A stretch of DNA of 64,000 nt from Cupriavidus sp. D39 (GCF_026627925.1 NZ_JAPNLE010000009.1:2170001-2234000), one strand, 5' to 3'; shown: positions 1 to 10,165, counted from the first letter of the stretch. Notes: generated from the letters alone by a model not told the origin. Made by a program: numbers and translations.

Positions 1-332
1 TCGCCATGCTGTTCTGGTTTGCGCCGTTGCTCACCGCGTGGCACAACGTGCCGCCGGTCAAGGCGCTGTTCTTCAGCTGGACCGCGTGCTGGCGCAACCG
101 TGGCGCGTTCCTGGCCTATGGCGTGGTGTTCGCGGTCTTGCTGGTGGCGGTACCTTTTTTCCTCGAGGCGCTGTTCGGCGCATTGGGGGCTGAGGCGGTG
201 CTGTCCTTCCTGGTCACACCGTACTCCCTGCTGATGCTGGCGATCATGTATTGCTCGTTCTACGCCACCTACCGCGGCTGCTTCAATGTGGTTCCGGAAG
301 AAGCCACCGGCAAGACGGACGTGGCAGCCTGA
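1..332 (+). CDS. BPSS1780-family-like membrane protein, C-terminal part
   Basis: The reading frame is open from the window edge, so the gene starts upstream and only about the last 109 residues are present. Three hydrophobic stretches are visible: near the start (LFWFAPLLTAW), in the middle (AYGVVFAVLLVAVPFFL) and near the end (YSLLMLAIMYCSFYATY). A short polar tail follows. The ending resembles the BPSS1780 group of Burkholderiales integral membrane proteins, whose function is unknown. The family call rests on the tail only; the membrane location is firm. Confidence 0.6.
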   Translation, partial: AMLFWFAPLLTAWHNVPPVKALFFSWTACWRNRGAFLAYGVVFAVLLVAVPFFLEALFGALGAEAVLSFLVTPYSLLMLAIMYCSFYATYRGCFNVVPEEATGKTDVAA

Positions 333-374
333 AGACCTGACGGCTGGCGCCGGCCCGGGCGCAGCCGACCGCCG

Positions 375-1242
375 TCACGCGGCCGGCAGGCCGAACAGCC
401 GGGCCGCGTTGCGGTCCGGCGCCTCGCACAGCGGCCCCAGCCACTCCCACACCTTGCGCTGCATGCCGGCATAGCCGGCCTCGGCCTCGTGGTTGGTCCA
501 CGGCCAGTCCGATCCCCACAGCAAGCCTTGCTCGCCCAGGCAGTGGTGCCAGCCGGTCACCACGCCTGCCAGGTCCGCCGCCACGCGATACGGCGCGCTC
601 AGCTTGACGTAGACCTCCTCTGCCCGCGCCAGTGCGCGGCGCAGGCCAGCATCGGCGCGTCTGCCTGCACCCCGGACGCGGGCTTGCCGAAATGATCCAG
701 CACCAGCGCAATCGGCACTGACGGCAGCCAGGCCTGCAGCTCAAACAGCCGGCCCGGGTCGGTATGCAGCTCCAGGTGCCAGCCCAGCGCGTGGGCCGCC
801 TCCAGCAACGCAGGCCAGCGCGCGTCGCGCCATGACGCGTCGTTGTGCCGCCCCACCATGTTCCAGCGCAGCCCGCGCACGCCCAAGCCATGCAGCCGCG
901 CCAGCTCGCCAACGGATGCCTCCGGGCCAACAACGCAAACGCCTCGCAGCGCCGGCGAAGCCGCCAGTGCCGCCTCCAGCTCGCTGTTGTCGCTGCCGAA
1001 AAACTCGGCTGCACCACCACGCCCGCGCGCACGCCATGCGCCCCGGAGATGGCTTGCCACTGCGCCAGGCTGGCGCCGTAGGCGGGCCGGTAGCGCGCTC
1101 CGCCCACGGCGGGGGCATCTGCGGAAAACACATGGAAATGGGTATCGATCTGGAACATGTTCTGGCCCAAGGAGCGGCGCATGCCGCCATGAATGGTAGC
1201 GCCGGTCCATTCTGTGCCGGCCAGGCGCCCGGCGGTTGACAC
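375..1242 (-). CDS. Amidohydrolase-family (2-pyrone-4,6-dicarboxylate lactonase-like) hydrolase, frameshifted twice
   Basis: Three overlapping frames together give one TIM-barrel metal-dependent hydrolase of about 289 residues. The N-terminal metal motif DTHFHVF, a central LVLDHFGKP segment and the C-terminal GSDWPWTNHE motif are those of the amidohydrolase-2 family, which opens lactones or amides in aromatic or sugar-acid catabolism. The frame is lost at 999-1003, where a run of five A (T on the coding strand) is one base short. It is lost again near 644-648, where a C appears to be missing. Outside these points conservation looks complete, so sequencing error is more likely than decay. The GTG start at 1242 has GGAGGGG just upstream; an ATG at 1158 (MFQIDTHFH) is an alternative. 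It is divergent from a GntR gene and a solute receptor, which suggests a small regulated catabolic locus. The substrate is unknown. Confidence 0.75.
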
Positions 1243-1262
1243 CAGTGCCCCTCCATTCTATG

Positions 1263-1286
1263 CTCTAGTCCTATAGATGACTAGAG
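1263..1286. promoter_or_regulatory. Inverted repeat, probable GntR operator
   Basis: Perfect 8-bp arms CTCTAGTC and GACTAGAG are separated by CTATAGAT. The site lies between the divergent amidohydrolase and GntR genes, 21 bases outside the hydrolase start. HutC-type GntR regulators bind AT-rich palindromes of this size close to their own promoters. Binding by the adjacent regulator is inferred, not shown. Confidence 0.6.
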
Positions 1287-1330
1287 TCCTCGGCAATGCA
1301 CAGCCGCCGGGGCACGCACGAAGGACACGA

Positions 1331-2098
1331 ATGCCCGACCGTTCCGCCCTGCCCGACCCGACGGGCGCCGGCCTCGACGCCTCGCCAGCCAGCCTGGCGG
1401 CGCCCCGCTGGGCCCGCATCGCGACCGCGCTCAAAGGCCGCATCCTGGCCGGCGAATGGGCCTCCGGCACCGCCATTGCGGCCGAGAGCGCGCTGGCCGA
1501 GCACTACGGCGTGGCGCTGGGCACCATGCGCGCTGCCATCCAGGCACTGGTGGACGAAGGCCTGCTGGAACGCGTGCATGGCCGCGGCACCTTTGTGCGC
1601 GGCGCGCTCACCGGCGCCACCATGGCGCGGTTTTTCCGTTTCGGCGATGCCGGCTCGGAGATCCCCGAGTCGCGCATCGTGTCGCTGCGCACGCTGGCCG
1701 CGCCGGCGGATGTGGCGGTGCAACTGGGGCTGGCGGCGGGCACGCCGGTGCTGCGTGTACTGCGCCAGCGCGGCTGGGAAGGCCAGGTCCGCCTGCTCGA
1801 GACCATCTGGCTGCCGGCGGCGCTGTTCAGCGCGCTGGCCACGCTCAAGCCGGCCGAGTTCGCGCCCCTGCTCTACCCGATGTATGCCGAGCGTTGCGGC
1901 GTCACCGTCGGCCGTGCCGTCGACGACTTGCGCTTCACCCGGCTGGGCGCACGCGAGGCCGCCCAGCTCAGCTTGCCGGAGGGCCATCCCGCGCTGGCGG
2001 TCAGCCGCGTGGCATTCGACCTCGCGGGCCGGCGCGTGGAGTTCCGCCAGACGCTGGGCAATGCCGACGATTTCCACTATCGCGCCGAGGTTCGCTGA
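1331..2098 (+). CDS. GntR-family transcriptional regulator (HutC/UTRA type)
   Basis: This is a DNA-binding regulator of 255 residues. Residues about 20-90 form a GntR winged helix (WARIATALKGRILAGEW, then AAESALAEHYGV, ending in the wing LLERVHGRGTFV). Residues about 100-250 form a UTRA ligand-binding domain. The ATG at 1331 is preceded by AAGGA, so it is preferred over the in-frame ATG at 1277, which lies inside the upstream palindrome. It is divergent from an amidohydrolase and followed 72 bases later by a Bug-type receptor. It probably represses one or both in response to a substrate or intermediate. The effector cannot be read from sequence. Confidence 0.9.
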   Translation: MPDRSALPDPTGAGLDASPASLAAPRWARIATALKGRILAGEWASGTAIAAESALAEHYGVALGTMRAAIQALVDEGLLERVHGRGTFVRGALTGATMARFFRFGDAGSEIPESRIVSLRTLAAPADVAVQLGLAAGTPVLRVLRQRGWEGQVRLLETIWLPAALFSALATLKPAEFAPLLYPMYAERCGVTVGRAVDDLRFTRLGAREAAQLSLPEGHPALAVSRVAFDLAGRRVEFRQTLGNADDFHYRAEVR

Positions 2099-2170
2099 AC
2101 CGCGCGAGAGCGCGCCGCCGCGAAGTGCGGGCCGGCGCAGCACCCAGACCTGCACATCCCGAGGAGACCC

Positions 2171-3148
2171 ATGCGATTCCCGATCCGTCTTTGCGCCAGC
2201 GCCCTGTGCTGGCTCGCCGCTGGCACCAGTGGCCTTGCGCACGCCCAGGCCTGGCCCGCCGCCAAGCCCATCCGGCTGGTGGTCACCTACGCGCCTGGCG
2301 GCGGCGCCGACACCATGGCCCGCATGATCTCGCCGCGCCTGGGCCAGGAACTGGGCCAGACCATCGTGGTGGACAACCGGCCCGGCGCGGGCGGCCAGAT
2401 TGGCACGGACCTGGTCGCCAAGTCGGCGCCGGATGGCTATACGGTGCTGCTCGATGCCGCCTCGTTTGCCGCCAATCCCTCGCTCTACAAGCGGCTACCC
2501 TACGACCCGGTCAAGTCCTTCGCCCCGGTCTCGGTGCTGGCGCTCTATCCCAACATGCTGGTGGTGAACCCGCGGTTCCCGGCCAAGACCACGCAGGAGC
2601 TGATCGCGATGGCGCGCGCCAAGCCGGGCAGCATCGCCTATGCGTCGTCCGGCAACGGCTCGGCCCAGCACCTGGCGGGCGCGCTGTTCGCGCAGCGCAT
2701 GAAGCTGGACCTGCTGCATGTGCCGTATAAAGGTGGCGGCCCGGCCATGGCCGATGTGATTGCGGGGCAGGTGCCGGTGTTCTTTGCCAATACGGCCTCC
2801 GGCCTGCAGCATGTGCGCGCCGGCAAGCTGCGCGTGCTCGGCGTGACCGGCGCCAAGCGCACGGCCATCCTGCCGGACACGCCGACGCTGGCCGAGGCAG
2901 GCGTGCCGCACTATGAGGTCTACGAATGGAATGGCGTGTTCTTGCCGGCGGGCACGCCGCCGGAGATTGTCAAACGCCTGTCGGATGCGATCCGCAAAGT
3001 CATCAACCTGCCGGAGAACCGCGAGCGCGTGACCAGCCTGGGCGGGGAGATCGTGGCCGGCACGCCGGCCGAGGCGGCGAGGTTCATCCAGGCCCAGACC
3101 ACCGAATGGGCCAAAGTGATCAAGGAAGGCAACATCCAGCTGGACTAG
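2171..3148 (+). CDS. Bug/TctC-family periplasmic solute-binding protein
   Basis: The product is a secreted receptor of 325 residues. A signal peptide covers about residues 1-25 (cleavage near AHA/QAW). The mature protein has the family landmarks: IRLVVTYAPGGGADTMAR, VVDNRPGAGGQIG, ADGYTVLL-like (PDGYTVLL) and the late segment YEVYEWNGVFLPAGTPPEIV. Bug proteins bind carboxylates or related small molecules in the periplasm, for tripartite tricarboxylate transporters or for sensing. AGGAG at 2161-2165 precedes the ATG. No TctA/TctB partner lies next to it, so it is either an orphan receptor or shares membrane subunits encoded elsewhere. Linkage to the GntR gene suggests it senses or imports the amidohydrolase substrate. 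Confidence 0.9.
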   Translation: MRFPIRLCASALCWLAAGTSGLAHAQAWPAAKPIRLVVTYAPGGGADTMARMISPRLGQELGQTIVVDNRPGAGGQIGTDLVAKSAPDGYTVLLDAASFAANPSLYKRLPYDPVKSFAPVSVLALYPNMLVVNPRFPAKTTQELIAMARAKPGSIAYASSGNGSAQHLAGALFAQRMKLDLLHVPYKGGGPAMADVIAGQVPVFFANTASGLQHVRAGKLRVLGVTGAKRTAILPDTPTLAEAGVPHYEVYEWNGVFLPAGTPPEIVKRLSDAIRKVINLPENRERVTSLGGEIVAGTPAEAARFIQAQTTEWAKVIKEGNIQLD

Positions 3149-3180
3149 CCACCTCCCTGGTTGCTTAGCCGATCATCCGA

Positions 3181-5550
3181 TCAGTCGATCGGGTCCAGCT
3201 TGGCGACCGACAGCATCAGCCATTTGGCGCCGTGGCGCTTGAACTTGATGTTGGCGCGGGCGGCCTCGCCCTCGCCTTCCAGCCCGGCGATCACGCCTTC
3301 GCCAAACTTGTTGTGGAACACGCTCTGGCCGATGCGCAAGCCCGCGCCGGCCTGGCGCTTGGCGTCGGCGTAGCCGTTGCCGGTGTCCATGCCGCCGGTG
3401 GGCTGGGTGCCCGAGTAGGGGACGTCCTCCGGCCGCTTGAACCAGTCGCGGCCCCAGCCGCCCTCGTTCTGCTGGCGGCGCTGCGAACCACCACCGCCAC
3501 CGCCATAGGCCTGCGCAGGCGGCATCAGCCACTTGAGCGATTCCTCCGGCAGCTCCTCGAAAAAGCGCGAGCGCACGTGGTAGCGCATCTGCCCGTGCAG
3601 CACGCGGCTTTGCGCAAACGAGAGATAGAGCCGCTCGCGCGCACGCGTGATCGCCACGTACATCAGGCGGCGTTCTTCCTCCAGCCCGTCGGCTTCGGTG
3701 GCGCTGTTCTCGTGCGGGAACAGCCCTTCTTCCAGCCCGGTGATGAAGACCGCATTGAACTCCAGCCCCTTGGCCGCGTGCACCGTCATCATCTGCACGG
3801 CGTCCTGGCCGGCCTGCGCCTGGTTGTCGCCGGCTTCCAGCGACGCATGGGTGAGGAAGGCCACCAGCGGGGTCATCACCGCCGGCAGCGCCTCGGGGTC
3901 CAGCACCTGCTGGGCCTGGTCGCCCTCGGCCAGCGCGGGCAGCGGCTGCGCGCCATCGCGCCCGACGGGAATCGCGCTGGCCAGCGCGTCCAGGCCAAAT
4001 CCTTCTTCCATCACGAACGCCTGCGCGGCCGTCACCAGTTCCTGCAAGTTCTCGATGCGATCCTGACCTTCTTTTTCAGCGCGATAGTGCGTGATCAGGC
4101 CGCTGGTGTTGGTCACGTACTCGACCGTTTCCGGCAGCGTCATGCGGCGCGTCTCGGCGCGCATCTGCTCGATCAGCCGCACAAAGGCGCCCAGCGTGCT
4201 GCCGGCCTTGCCGGGCACGAAGGCCACGGCTTCGGCCAGCGAGCAGTTGTACTGGCGCGCCGCATCCTGCAGGGATTCCAGCGAGCGCGCGCCAATGCCG
4301 CGCGTGGGGAAATTCACCACGCGGCCGAAGGCGGCGTCGTTGCGCGGGTTTTCCAGCAACTGCAGGTAGGCCAGCGCGTGCTTGACTTCGGCACGCTCGA
4401 AAAAGCGCAGGCCGCCGTACACGCGATAGGAAATGCTCGCCGAGAACAGCGCGTGCTCGATCACCCGCGACTGCGCATTGCTGCGGTAGAGGATGGCGAT
4501 TTCCGAGCGGCTCATGCCCTGCGCGATCAGGTCGCGGATTTCCTCGACGATCCAGCCGGCTTCCTGGCCGTCGGTGCCGGCCTGGTACACCCGCACCGGC
4601 TCGCCGTGCCCGGCATCGGTGCGCAGGTTCTTGCCCAGGCGGCGCGAATTGTGCGCGATCAGGTGGTTGGCCGAATCCAGGATGTGGCCGTGGGAGCGGT
4701 AGTTCTGCTCCAGCTTGATCATGTGGCGCACGCGGAATTCGTGCTCGAAGTCGCGCATGTTGCCGACATTGGCGCCGCGGAACGCGTAGATGCTCTGGTC
4801 GTCGTCGCCCACCGCGAACACCGCGGCGGGATTCTGCGTGCCGAAGCCAGCCAGCATCTTGAGCCACTGGTACTGCAGCACGTTGGTGTCCTGGAACTCG
4901 TCCACCAGCACATGGCGAAAGCGGTGCTGGTAGTGCTGGCGGATCGCGTCGTTGTAGCGCAGCAGCTCGTAGCAGCGCAGCAGCAGCTCGGCGAAATCGA
5001 CCACGCCTTCGCGCTGGCACTGCACGTCGTAGGCGGCGTAGAGGTCGACGAAGCGGCGGTTGAAGTCGTCGTTGGCCTCCACGTCGGCCGGGCGCAGGCC
5101 TTGCTCCTTGGCGTTGTTGATGAAGTACTGCAGGTTCTTGGCCGGGTACTTCTCGTCGTCGACGTTGAGCGACTTGAGCAGGCGCTTGAGCGCGGAGAGC
5201 TGGTCCTGGCTGTCGAGGATGGCGAAGGTCTGCGGCAGGCCGGCGTCGCGGTAATGCGCGCGCAGCAGGCGGTTGCACAGCCCGTGGAAGGTGCCGATCC
5301 ACATGCCGCGCGTGTTGATCGGCAGCATCGACGTCAGCCGCGTCATCATCTCCTTGGCGGCCTTGTTGGTAAAGGTCACCGCCAGCAGGCCGGCGGGCGA
5401 CACCCGGCCGTTCTGGATCAGCCACGCGATGCGGGTGGTCAGCACGCGCGTCTTGCCGCTGCCCGCGCCAGCCAGGATCAGCGCCGGCTCGTCAGGCAAA
5501 GTGACGGCGGCTAGTTGTTCAGCATTGAGATTGGCAAGCAGGTCGGACAT
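3181..5550 (-). CDS. uvrD: DNA helicase II, UvrD/Rep family
   Basis: A 3'-5' superfamily 1A helicase of 789 residues, acting in nucleotide excision and mismatch repair. All expected motifs are visible: Walker A AGAGSGKT (residues 27-34), [24 protein letters not shown], Walker [40 protein letters not shown] and [11 protein letters not shown]. The C-terminus has a glycine/glutamine-rich linker and a Tudor-like tail ([14 protein letters not shown]), as in UvrD and PcrA. The start at 5550 ([12 protein letters not shown]) matches the family; the longer frame upstream runs into the divergent promoter region. It is intact. Only 32 bases separate it from the convergent receptor gene. Confidence 0.95.
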   Translation of the reverse strand: MSDLLANLNAEQLAAVTLPDEPALILAGAGSGKTRVLTTRIAWLIQNGRVSPAGLLAVTFTNKAAKEMMTRLTSMLPINTRGMWIGTFHGLCNRLLRAHYRDAGLPQTFAILDSQDQLSALKRLLKSLNVDDEKYPAKNLQYFINNAKEQGLRPADVEANDDFNRRFVDLYAAYDVQCQREGVVDFAELLLRCYELLRYNDAIRQHYQHRFRHVLVDEFQDTNVLQYQWLKMLAGFGTQNPAAVFAVGDDDQSIYAFRGANVGNMRDFEHEFRVRHMIKLEQNYRSHGHILDSANHLIAHNSRRLGKNLRTDAGHGEPVRVYQAGTDGQEAGWIVEEIRDLIAQGMSRSEIAILYRSNAQSRVIEHALFSASISYRVYGGLRFFERAEVKHALAYLQLLENPRNDAAFGRVVNFPTRGIGARSLESLQDAARQYNCSLAEAVAFVPGKAGSTLGAFVRLIEQMRAETRRMTLPETVEYVTNTSGLITHYRAEKEGQDRIENLQELVTAAQAFVMEEGFGLDALASAIPVGRDGAQPLPALAEGDQAQQVLDPEALPAVMTPLVAFLTHASLEAGDNQAQAGQDAVQMMTVHAAKGLEFNAVFITGLEEGLFPHENSATEADGLEEERRLMYVAITRARERLYLSFAQSRVLHGQMRYHVRSRFFEELPEESLKWLMPPAQAYGGGGGGSQRRQQNEGGWGRDWFKRPEDVPYSGTQPTGGMDTGNGYADAKRQAGAGLRIGQSVFHNKFGEGVIAGLEGEGEAARANIKFKRHGAKWLMLSVAKLDPID

Positions 5551-5575
5551 CGGGGAGGCCTTGTGGAGTGCCCGA

Positions 5576-5581
5576 ATTATA
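5576..5581 (-). promoter_or_regulatory. Candidate -10 box of uvrD
   Basis: TATAAT is read on the minus strand 26 bases upstream of the uvrD ATG, implying a very short leader. No good -35 hexamer is seen 16-18 bases away. The 310-base uvrD-valS gap holds only promoter-like sequence and no convincing gene. Confidence 0.4.
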
Positions 5582-5782
5582 CCGGGGCGCCCCTCGTGCC
5601 CGTGCGGCCCCTGCTTAGCAGACACGGGGATCGTCCGGCGACGGGTTGGAAAAGCCACAAAACAAGGGCGGATCCCCTCGCGAGAGGTAAGCCGCGCACT
5701 TTCAGGCAGGGCAAAGCGCCGGCAAAATGACGCCGCGACGCCGGCTGCGGGCCGAAATCGCGCACCCTCCACCCGCCTCCCC

Positions 5783-5788
5783 TATAAT
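5783..5788 (+). promoter_or_regulatory. Candidate -10 box of valS
   Basis: A consensus TATAAT lies 72 bases upstream of the valS ATG. The -35 position is GC-rich and weak. This would give an untranslated leader of about 65 bases. I see no T-box-type structure in the leader, which fits a proteobacterial synthetase gene. Confidence 0.45.
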
Positions 5789-5860
5789 TTGACGTTTTCC
5801 CGGCGCGTTGCCCCTGCCCGCCTGGCCCGCAGAATCCGACGTAATCATCGACATCCGAGC

Positions 5861-8725
5861 ATGACCGCCCAAGACCAGTCCCTTGCCAAGAGCTTCGAAC
5901 CCGCCGCCATTGAGGCCAAGTGGGGCCCCGAGTGGGAGAAGCGCGGCATCGCGAAGCCGACCCTCGACCCGGACCGTCCGGACTTCTGCATCCAGCTGCC
6001 CCCACCCAATGTGACCGGCACGCTGCACATGGGCCATGCCTTCAACCAGACCATCATGGACGGCCTGGCCCGCCACGCCCGCATGAGCGGCGCCAACACC
6101 CTCTGGGTGCCGGGCACCGACCACGCCGGCATCGCCACCCAAATCGTGGTGGAGCGCCAGCTGGAAACGCAGGGCGTGTCGCGCCATGAGCTCGGCCGCG
6201 AGAAGTTCACCGAGAAGGTGTGGGCCTGGAAGGAGGAGTCCGGCTCGACCATCACGCGCCAGATCCGCCGCATGGGCGCCTCGATCGACTGGAGCCATGA
6301 GTACTTCACGATGTCGCCGGAGATGTCCAAGGCGGTCACCGAAGTCTTCGTGCGCCTGTTTGAGCAGGGCCTGATCTACCGCGGCAAGCGCCTGGTGAAC
6401 TGGGACCCGGTGCTGGGCACCGCGGTGTCCGACCTGGAAGTGGACAACGTCGAGGAAGAAGGCTCGATGTGGCACATCCGCTATCCGCTGGCCGAGGCCG
6501 ATACCGTGCACGGCCTGACCCACCTGACGGTGGCCACCACCCGCCCCGAGACCATGCTGGGCGACGTGGCCGTGATGGTGCACCCGGAAGACGAGCGCTA
6601 TGCCCACCTGATCGGCAAGTTCGTGCGCCTGCCGCTCACCGGCCGTGATATCCCGGTGATCGCCGACGACTACGTCGACCGCGAATTCGGCACGGGCGTG
6701 GTCAAGGTCACGCCGGCCCACGATTTCAACGACTATGCGGTTGGCCAGCGCCACAAGCTGCCGCAGCTGTCCATCCTGACGCTCGACGCCAAGATCGTCG
6801 CCGACGCGCCCGCGGCCTATGCCGGCCTGGACCGTTTCGAGGCGCGCACGCGCATCGTGGCGGATCTCGAAGCGCAGGGCCTGCTGGCCGAGGTCAAGAA
6901 GCACAAGCTGATGACGCCGCGCAGCGAGCGCACCGGCAGCGCCATCGAGCCGATGCTGACCGACCAGTGGTTCGTCGCCATGAGCAAGCCGGCGCCGGAA
7001 GGCACGTTCCACCCGGGCCGCTCGATCGCCGAAGTGGCGCTGGATGCCGTGCAGAGCGGCGAGATCAAGCTGATCCCCGATAACTGGAACAGCACCTACA
7101 ACCAGTGGCTGGAGAACATCCAGGACTGGTGCATCTCGCGCCAGCTGTGGTGGGGCCACCAGATCCCGGCCTGGTACGACGAGGCCGGCAAGTGCTTTGT
7201 CGCCCGCACCGAGGAAGAGGCCCGGGCCCAGGCGCGCGCGGCCGGCAGCACCGGGCCGCTGCGCCGCGAGGACGACGTGCTCGACACCTGGTTCTCGTCG
7301 GCGCTGGTGCCGTTCTCGTCGCTGGGCTGGCCAGCCGAGACGCCGGAGTTGCAACATTTTCTGCCGTCGTCTGCACTTGTTACCGGTTACGACATCATTT
7401 TCTTCTGGGTGGCACGCATGGTCATGATGACCAAGCATTTCACCGGAAAGGTGCCGTTCCACACCGTGTACGTGCACGGCCTGGTGCGGGATTCGGAAGG
7501 CAAGAAGATGAGCAAGTCCGAGGGCAACACCCTGGACCCGGTCGACCTGATCGACGGCATCGACCTCGACACCCTGCTCAAGAAACGCACCACCGGCCTG
7601 CGCCGTCCCAAGGACGCGCCCAAGATCGAGAAGAAGACGAAGAAGGAATTCCCCGAGGGCATTCCCGCGTTTGGTGCGGATGCATTGCGCTTCACCTTCG
7701 CCTCGCTGGCCACGCTGGGCCGCAATATCAACTTCGACACCGGCCGCTGCGAAGGCTATCGCAATTTCTGCAACAAGCTGTGGAACGCCACGCGCTTCGT
7801 GCTGATGAACACCGAAGGGCACGACTGCGGCATGGGCCCGTGCACCAATGACTGCGGCCCCGACGGCTACCTGCACTTCTCGCAGCCGGACCGCTGGATC
7901 GTGTCGCTGCTGCAGCGCGTCGAGGCCGAAGTGGAGAAAGGCTTTGCCGAGTACCGCTTCGACAATATCGCCAGCGCCATCTACAAGTTCGTCTGGGACG
8001 AATACTGCGACTGGTACCTGGAACTGGCCAAGGTCCAGATCCAGAATGGCACGCCCGCGCAGCAGCGCGCCACCCGCCGCACGCTGTTGCGTGTGCTGGA
8101 AACGGTACTGCGCCTGGCCCACCCGATCATCCCCTTCATCACCGAGGAGCTGTGGCAGAAGGTAGCGCCGCTGGCCGGCCGCGCCAAGGGCGACGGCAGC
8201 GAGACGCTGGCACTGCAGGCCTACCCGCTGCCCGCCATGGCCAAGATCGACGAGGCCGCCGAGCAATGGACCGCGCAGCTCAAGGCCGTGGTCGATACCT
8301 GCCGCAACCTGCGCGGGGAAATGAACATCTCGCCGGCCCAGCGCATCCCGCTGTACGCCGAAGGCGACAGCGCGTTCCTGACGTCGGCCCAGGCCTATGT
8401 GCAGGCGCTGGCGAAACTTTCCGAGGTCAAGGTGTTCGAAGATCAGAATACCCTGATGGCTGAAGGTGCCGGCGCGCCGGTGGCCATCGTCGACGGCAAC
8501 CACCTGTTGCTCAAGATCGAAATCGACGTGGCCGCGGAACGCGTGCGCCTGTCCAAGGAAGTAGAGCGCATCAGCGCCGAAATCGGGAAATGCCGCGGCA
8601 AGCTCTCCAACGAGAGCTTCGTCGCCAAGGCCCCCGCTGTTGTCGCGCAAGAAACCCAGCGTCTGTCGGACTTCGAACAGACCCTGGTCAAGCTGCAGGA
8701 TCAACTACAGCGAATGCCGGCATGA
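5861..8725 (+). CDS. valS: Valyl-tRNA synthetase
   Basis: Cytoplasmic class I synthetase of 954 residues that charges tRNA-Val and edits mischarged threonine. It carries the HIGH motif as HMGH within [15 protein letters not shown], a CP1 editing domain ([10 protein letters not shown]), the KMSKS loop in [14 protein letters not shown], an anticodon-binding domain and a C-terminal coiled-coil arm (final 70 residues). The start at 5861 ([14 protein letters not shown]) is chosen because it matches the family N-terminus; a longer frame from 5273 is only antisense to uvrD. The gene is intact. It is followed after 53 bases by galU, probably from its own signals. Confidence 0.97.
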   Translation: MTAQDQSLAKSFEPAAIEAKWGPEWEKRGIAKPTLDPDRPDFCIQLPPPNVTGTLHMGHAFNQTIMDGLARHARMSGANTLWVPGTDHAGIATQIVVERQLETQGVSRHELGREKFTEKVWAWKEESGSTITRQIRRMGASIDWSHEYFTMSPEMSKAVTEVFVRLFEQGLIYRGKRLVNWDPVLGTAVSDLEVDNVEEEGSMWHIRYPLAEADTVHGLTHLTVATTRPETMLGDVAVMVHPEDERYAHLIGKFVRLPLTGRDIPVIADDYVDREFGTGVVKVTPAHDFNDYAVGQRHKLPQLSILTLDAKIVADAPAAYAGLDRFEARTRIVADLEAQGLLAEVKKHKLMTPRSERTGSAIEPMLTDQWFVAMSKPAPEGTFHPGRSIAEVALDAVQSGEIKLIPDNWNSTYNQWLENIQDWCISRQLWWGHQIPAWYDEAGKCFVARTEEEARAQARAAGSTGPLRREDDVLDTWFSSALVPFSSLGWPAETPELQHFLPSSALVTGYDIIFFWVARMVMMTKHFTGKVPFHTVYVHGLVRDSEGKKMSKSEGNTLDPVDLIDGIDLDTLLKKRTTGLRRPKDAPKIEKKTKKEFPEGIPAFGADALRFTFASLATLGRNINFDTGRCEGYRNFCNKLWNATRFVLMNTEGHDCGMGPCTNDCGPDGYLHFSQPDRWIVSLLQRVEAEVEKGFAEYRFDNIASAIYKFVWDEYCDWYLELAKVQIQNGTPAQQRATRRTLLRVLETVLRLAHPIIPFITEELWQKVAPLAGRAKGDGSETLALQAYPLPAMAKIDEAAEQWTAQLKAVVDTCRNLRGEMNISPAQRIPLYAEGDSAFLTSAQAYVQALAKLSEVKVFEDQNTLMAEGAGAPVAIVDGNHLLLKIEIDVAAERVRLSKEVERISAEIGKCRGKLSNESFVAKAPAVVAQETQRLSDFEQTLVKLQDQLQRMPA

Positions 8726-8778
8726 GCTTTGCATCACCAGCAGGGTTTTGTACACCGCAATGATAAGGAAAACCTGAT

Positions 8779-9663
8779 ATGGAAACCCGCGTCACCAAGG
8801 CTGTCTTCCCGGTAGCCGGTCTCGGCACTCGTTTTTTGCCGGCTACCAAGGCAAGCCCGAAGGAAATGCTGCCGGTGGTCGACAAACCCCTGATCCAGTA
8901 CGCCGTGGAAGAAGCCATGGCTGCCGGCATCACCGAGATGATCTTCGTGACCGGCCGCTCCAAGCGGGCCATCGAGGATCACTTCGACAAGGCCTACGAA
9001 CTCGAGGCGGAACTCGAAGCCAAGAACAAGCAGGATCTGCTCTCCCTGGTGCGTTCGATCAAGCCGTCGCATGTGGAGTGCTTCTATGTGCGCCAGCCCG
9101 AGGCGCTCGGCCTCGGCCACGCCGTGCTGTGCGCGGAAAAGCTGGTGGGCGACGCGCCGTTCGCCGTGATGCTGGCCGATGACTTGGTGGATGGCGAGCC
9201 GCCGGTCATGAAGCAGATGGTGGACCTGTACGGCCACTACAACTGCTCGGTGCTGGGCGTGGAAGAGATCGCGCCGGAGCAAAGCCGTTCCTACGGCGTG
9301 GTGGATGGCCGCGAGTGGGAGGAAGGCGTGATCAAGGTGTCGGACATTGTCGAGAAGCCCGCACCCGAGGACGCACCGTCCAACCTGGGCGTGGTTGGCC
9401 GCTACATCCTGACCCCGCGCATCTTCGACCATATCCGCAACCTCAAGCCGGGCGCGGGCGGCGAGTTCCAGCTCACCGATGCGATCCAGTCCCTGCTCAG
9501 CCAGGAGCAGGTGCTGGCCTACCGCTACAAGGGCGTGCGCTACGACTGCGGCAGCAAGCTGGGCTACCTGAAGGCCACCGTGGAGTTTGCGCTCAAGCAC
9601 CCGGAGGTGATGGACGAATTCGGCACCTACCTGCGCGCGCACCGACAACATCTGAAGGACTGA
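8779..9663 (+). CDS. galU: UTP-glucose-1-phosphate uridylyltransferase
   Basis: This enzyme makes UDP-glucose from UTP and glucose-1-phosphate for exopolysaccharide, LPS and osmoregulated glucans. It has 294 residues, the usual length. The nucleotide-binding signature [19 protein letters not shown] is at residues 14-32, followed by [13 protein letters not shown] and the sugar-binding region [21 protein letters not shown]. The C-terminal [16 protein letters not shown] is also typical of GalU. A hairpin lies directly after the stop. Confidence 0.96.
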   Translation: METRVTKAVFPVAGLGTRFLPATKASPKEMLPVVDKPLIQYAVEEAMAAGITEMIFVTGRSKRAIEDHFDKAYELEAELEAKNKQDLLSLVRSIKPSHVECFYVRQPEALGLGHAVLCAEKLVGDAPFAVMLADDLVDGEPPVMKQMVDLYGHYNCSVLGVEEIAPEQSRSYGVVDGREWEEGVIKVSDIVEKPAPEDAPSNLGVVGRYILTPRIFDHIRNLKPGAGGEFQLTDAIQSLLSQEQVLAYRYKGVRYDCGSKLGYLKATVEFALKHPEVMDEFGTYLRAHRQHLKD

Positions 9664-9667
9664 AGCA

Positions 9668-9692
9668 CAAAAAAGCCGCGCAAACGCGGCTT
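9668..9692. terminator. Hairpin after galU
   Basis: The 8-bp stem AAGCCGCG/CGCGGCTT (9673-9680 and 9685-9692) has a CAAA loop and is preceded by an A-tract. The T-tract would lie on the minus-strand transcript, so termination on the plus strand is weaker. It probably stops galU transcription and shields it from antisense reading. Confidence 0.6.
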
Positions 9693-9729
9693 CAGCTTGC
9701 TAACAAAAGTCGATCTACGTTGTCGCGCT

Positions 9730-9837
9730 CCCTCTCCCGCAAGCGGGAGAGGGCGGGAGTCACTACGAAGTGCACGCCCTCACTCTGTGCGAGCGCCCGC
9801 CCTCTCCCCGGCCCCTCTCCCACAAGTGGGAGAGGGG
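9730..9837. repeat. Pair of REP-like palindromes
   Basis: Two near-perfect palindromes flank about 60 bases. The first has 11-bp arms (9730-9740 and 9743-9753, AA loop). The second has 12-bp arms (9812-9823 and 9826-9837, AA loop). Their tips differ as CCCGC/GCGGG against CCCAC/GTGGG, a base-paired exchange. GC-rich segments between them (AGAGGGCGGG and CCCGCCCTCT) can also pair, so the whole block can fold as one unit. The organisation resembles clustered REP/BIME elements. Confidence 0.7.
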
Positions 9838-10165
9838 AGCAAACCGGCGGCAAGATCAACCAATTGTGGTAGCCGTGATTTGCGCCCCCAGGCGGAAATC
9901 ACCCACGCGCGATGCGAAGCGAGCCGTCAAGGTTTGAATCTCCCGTTATGCGGCGCCTCGTCGGCAAGCCAAAAGAGCGGAAAAGAGGGACCCATGTCTG
10001 AGCATCGCCCTAAGGCGATGTGAGTTTGGGTCCCGGCCGCTCTTTTGGCTTGCCGACGAGGAGGCTTTCGCCGCATCCGGGTCGCCTTCTTTGCCTACTT
10101 TCTTGGCGAGACAAGAAAGTAGGTCGCCTCCCGCAGGGGAGGTGAAACTGCCTTTGACTTTGACG
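9828..10165 (+). repeat. Structured intergenic repeat, copy 1
   Basis: This is the first of three copies (others at 24094-24389 and 32644-32980). Predicted features in order are as follows. A hairpin sits at 9875-9902. A perfect 25-bp stem pairs 9956-9980 with 10037-10061, and encloses the 8-bp pair 9987-9994/10027-10034 and the 7-bp pair 10003-10009/10014-10020. An 11-bp hairpin follows at 10095-10105/10112-10122 with loop GCGAGA, then a short CCTCCC/GGGAGG hairpin near 10127-10142. There is no start-to-stop frame of gene quality and no transposase or target-site duplication. A weak minus-strand frame (LLSCLAKKVGKEGDP) recurs in all copies but looks like a by-product of sequence conservation. 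Confidence 0.85.

Noticed and set aside
283..1242. Single long minus frame covering the amidohydrolase
   Set aside because: Conserved motifs are spread over three frames, and the long frame loses similarity after the A run at 999-1003.
3232..5514. Long open frame of 760 codons opposite uvrD
   Set aside because: It is antisense to a complete helicase with all motifs. Its composition is typical of mirror frames in high-GC DNA.
5702..8704. Open frame of 1000 codons opposite valS
   Set aside because: The plus-strand frame encodes intact ValRS. The minus frame is rich in Gly, Arg, His and Gln repeats typical of shadow frames.
9828..10165. Repeat as an insertion sequence
   Set aside because: No transposase, no terminal inverted repeats at its ends and no target duplication. 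The structure is internal hairpins.
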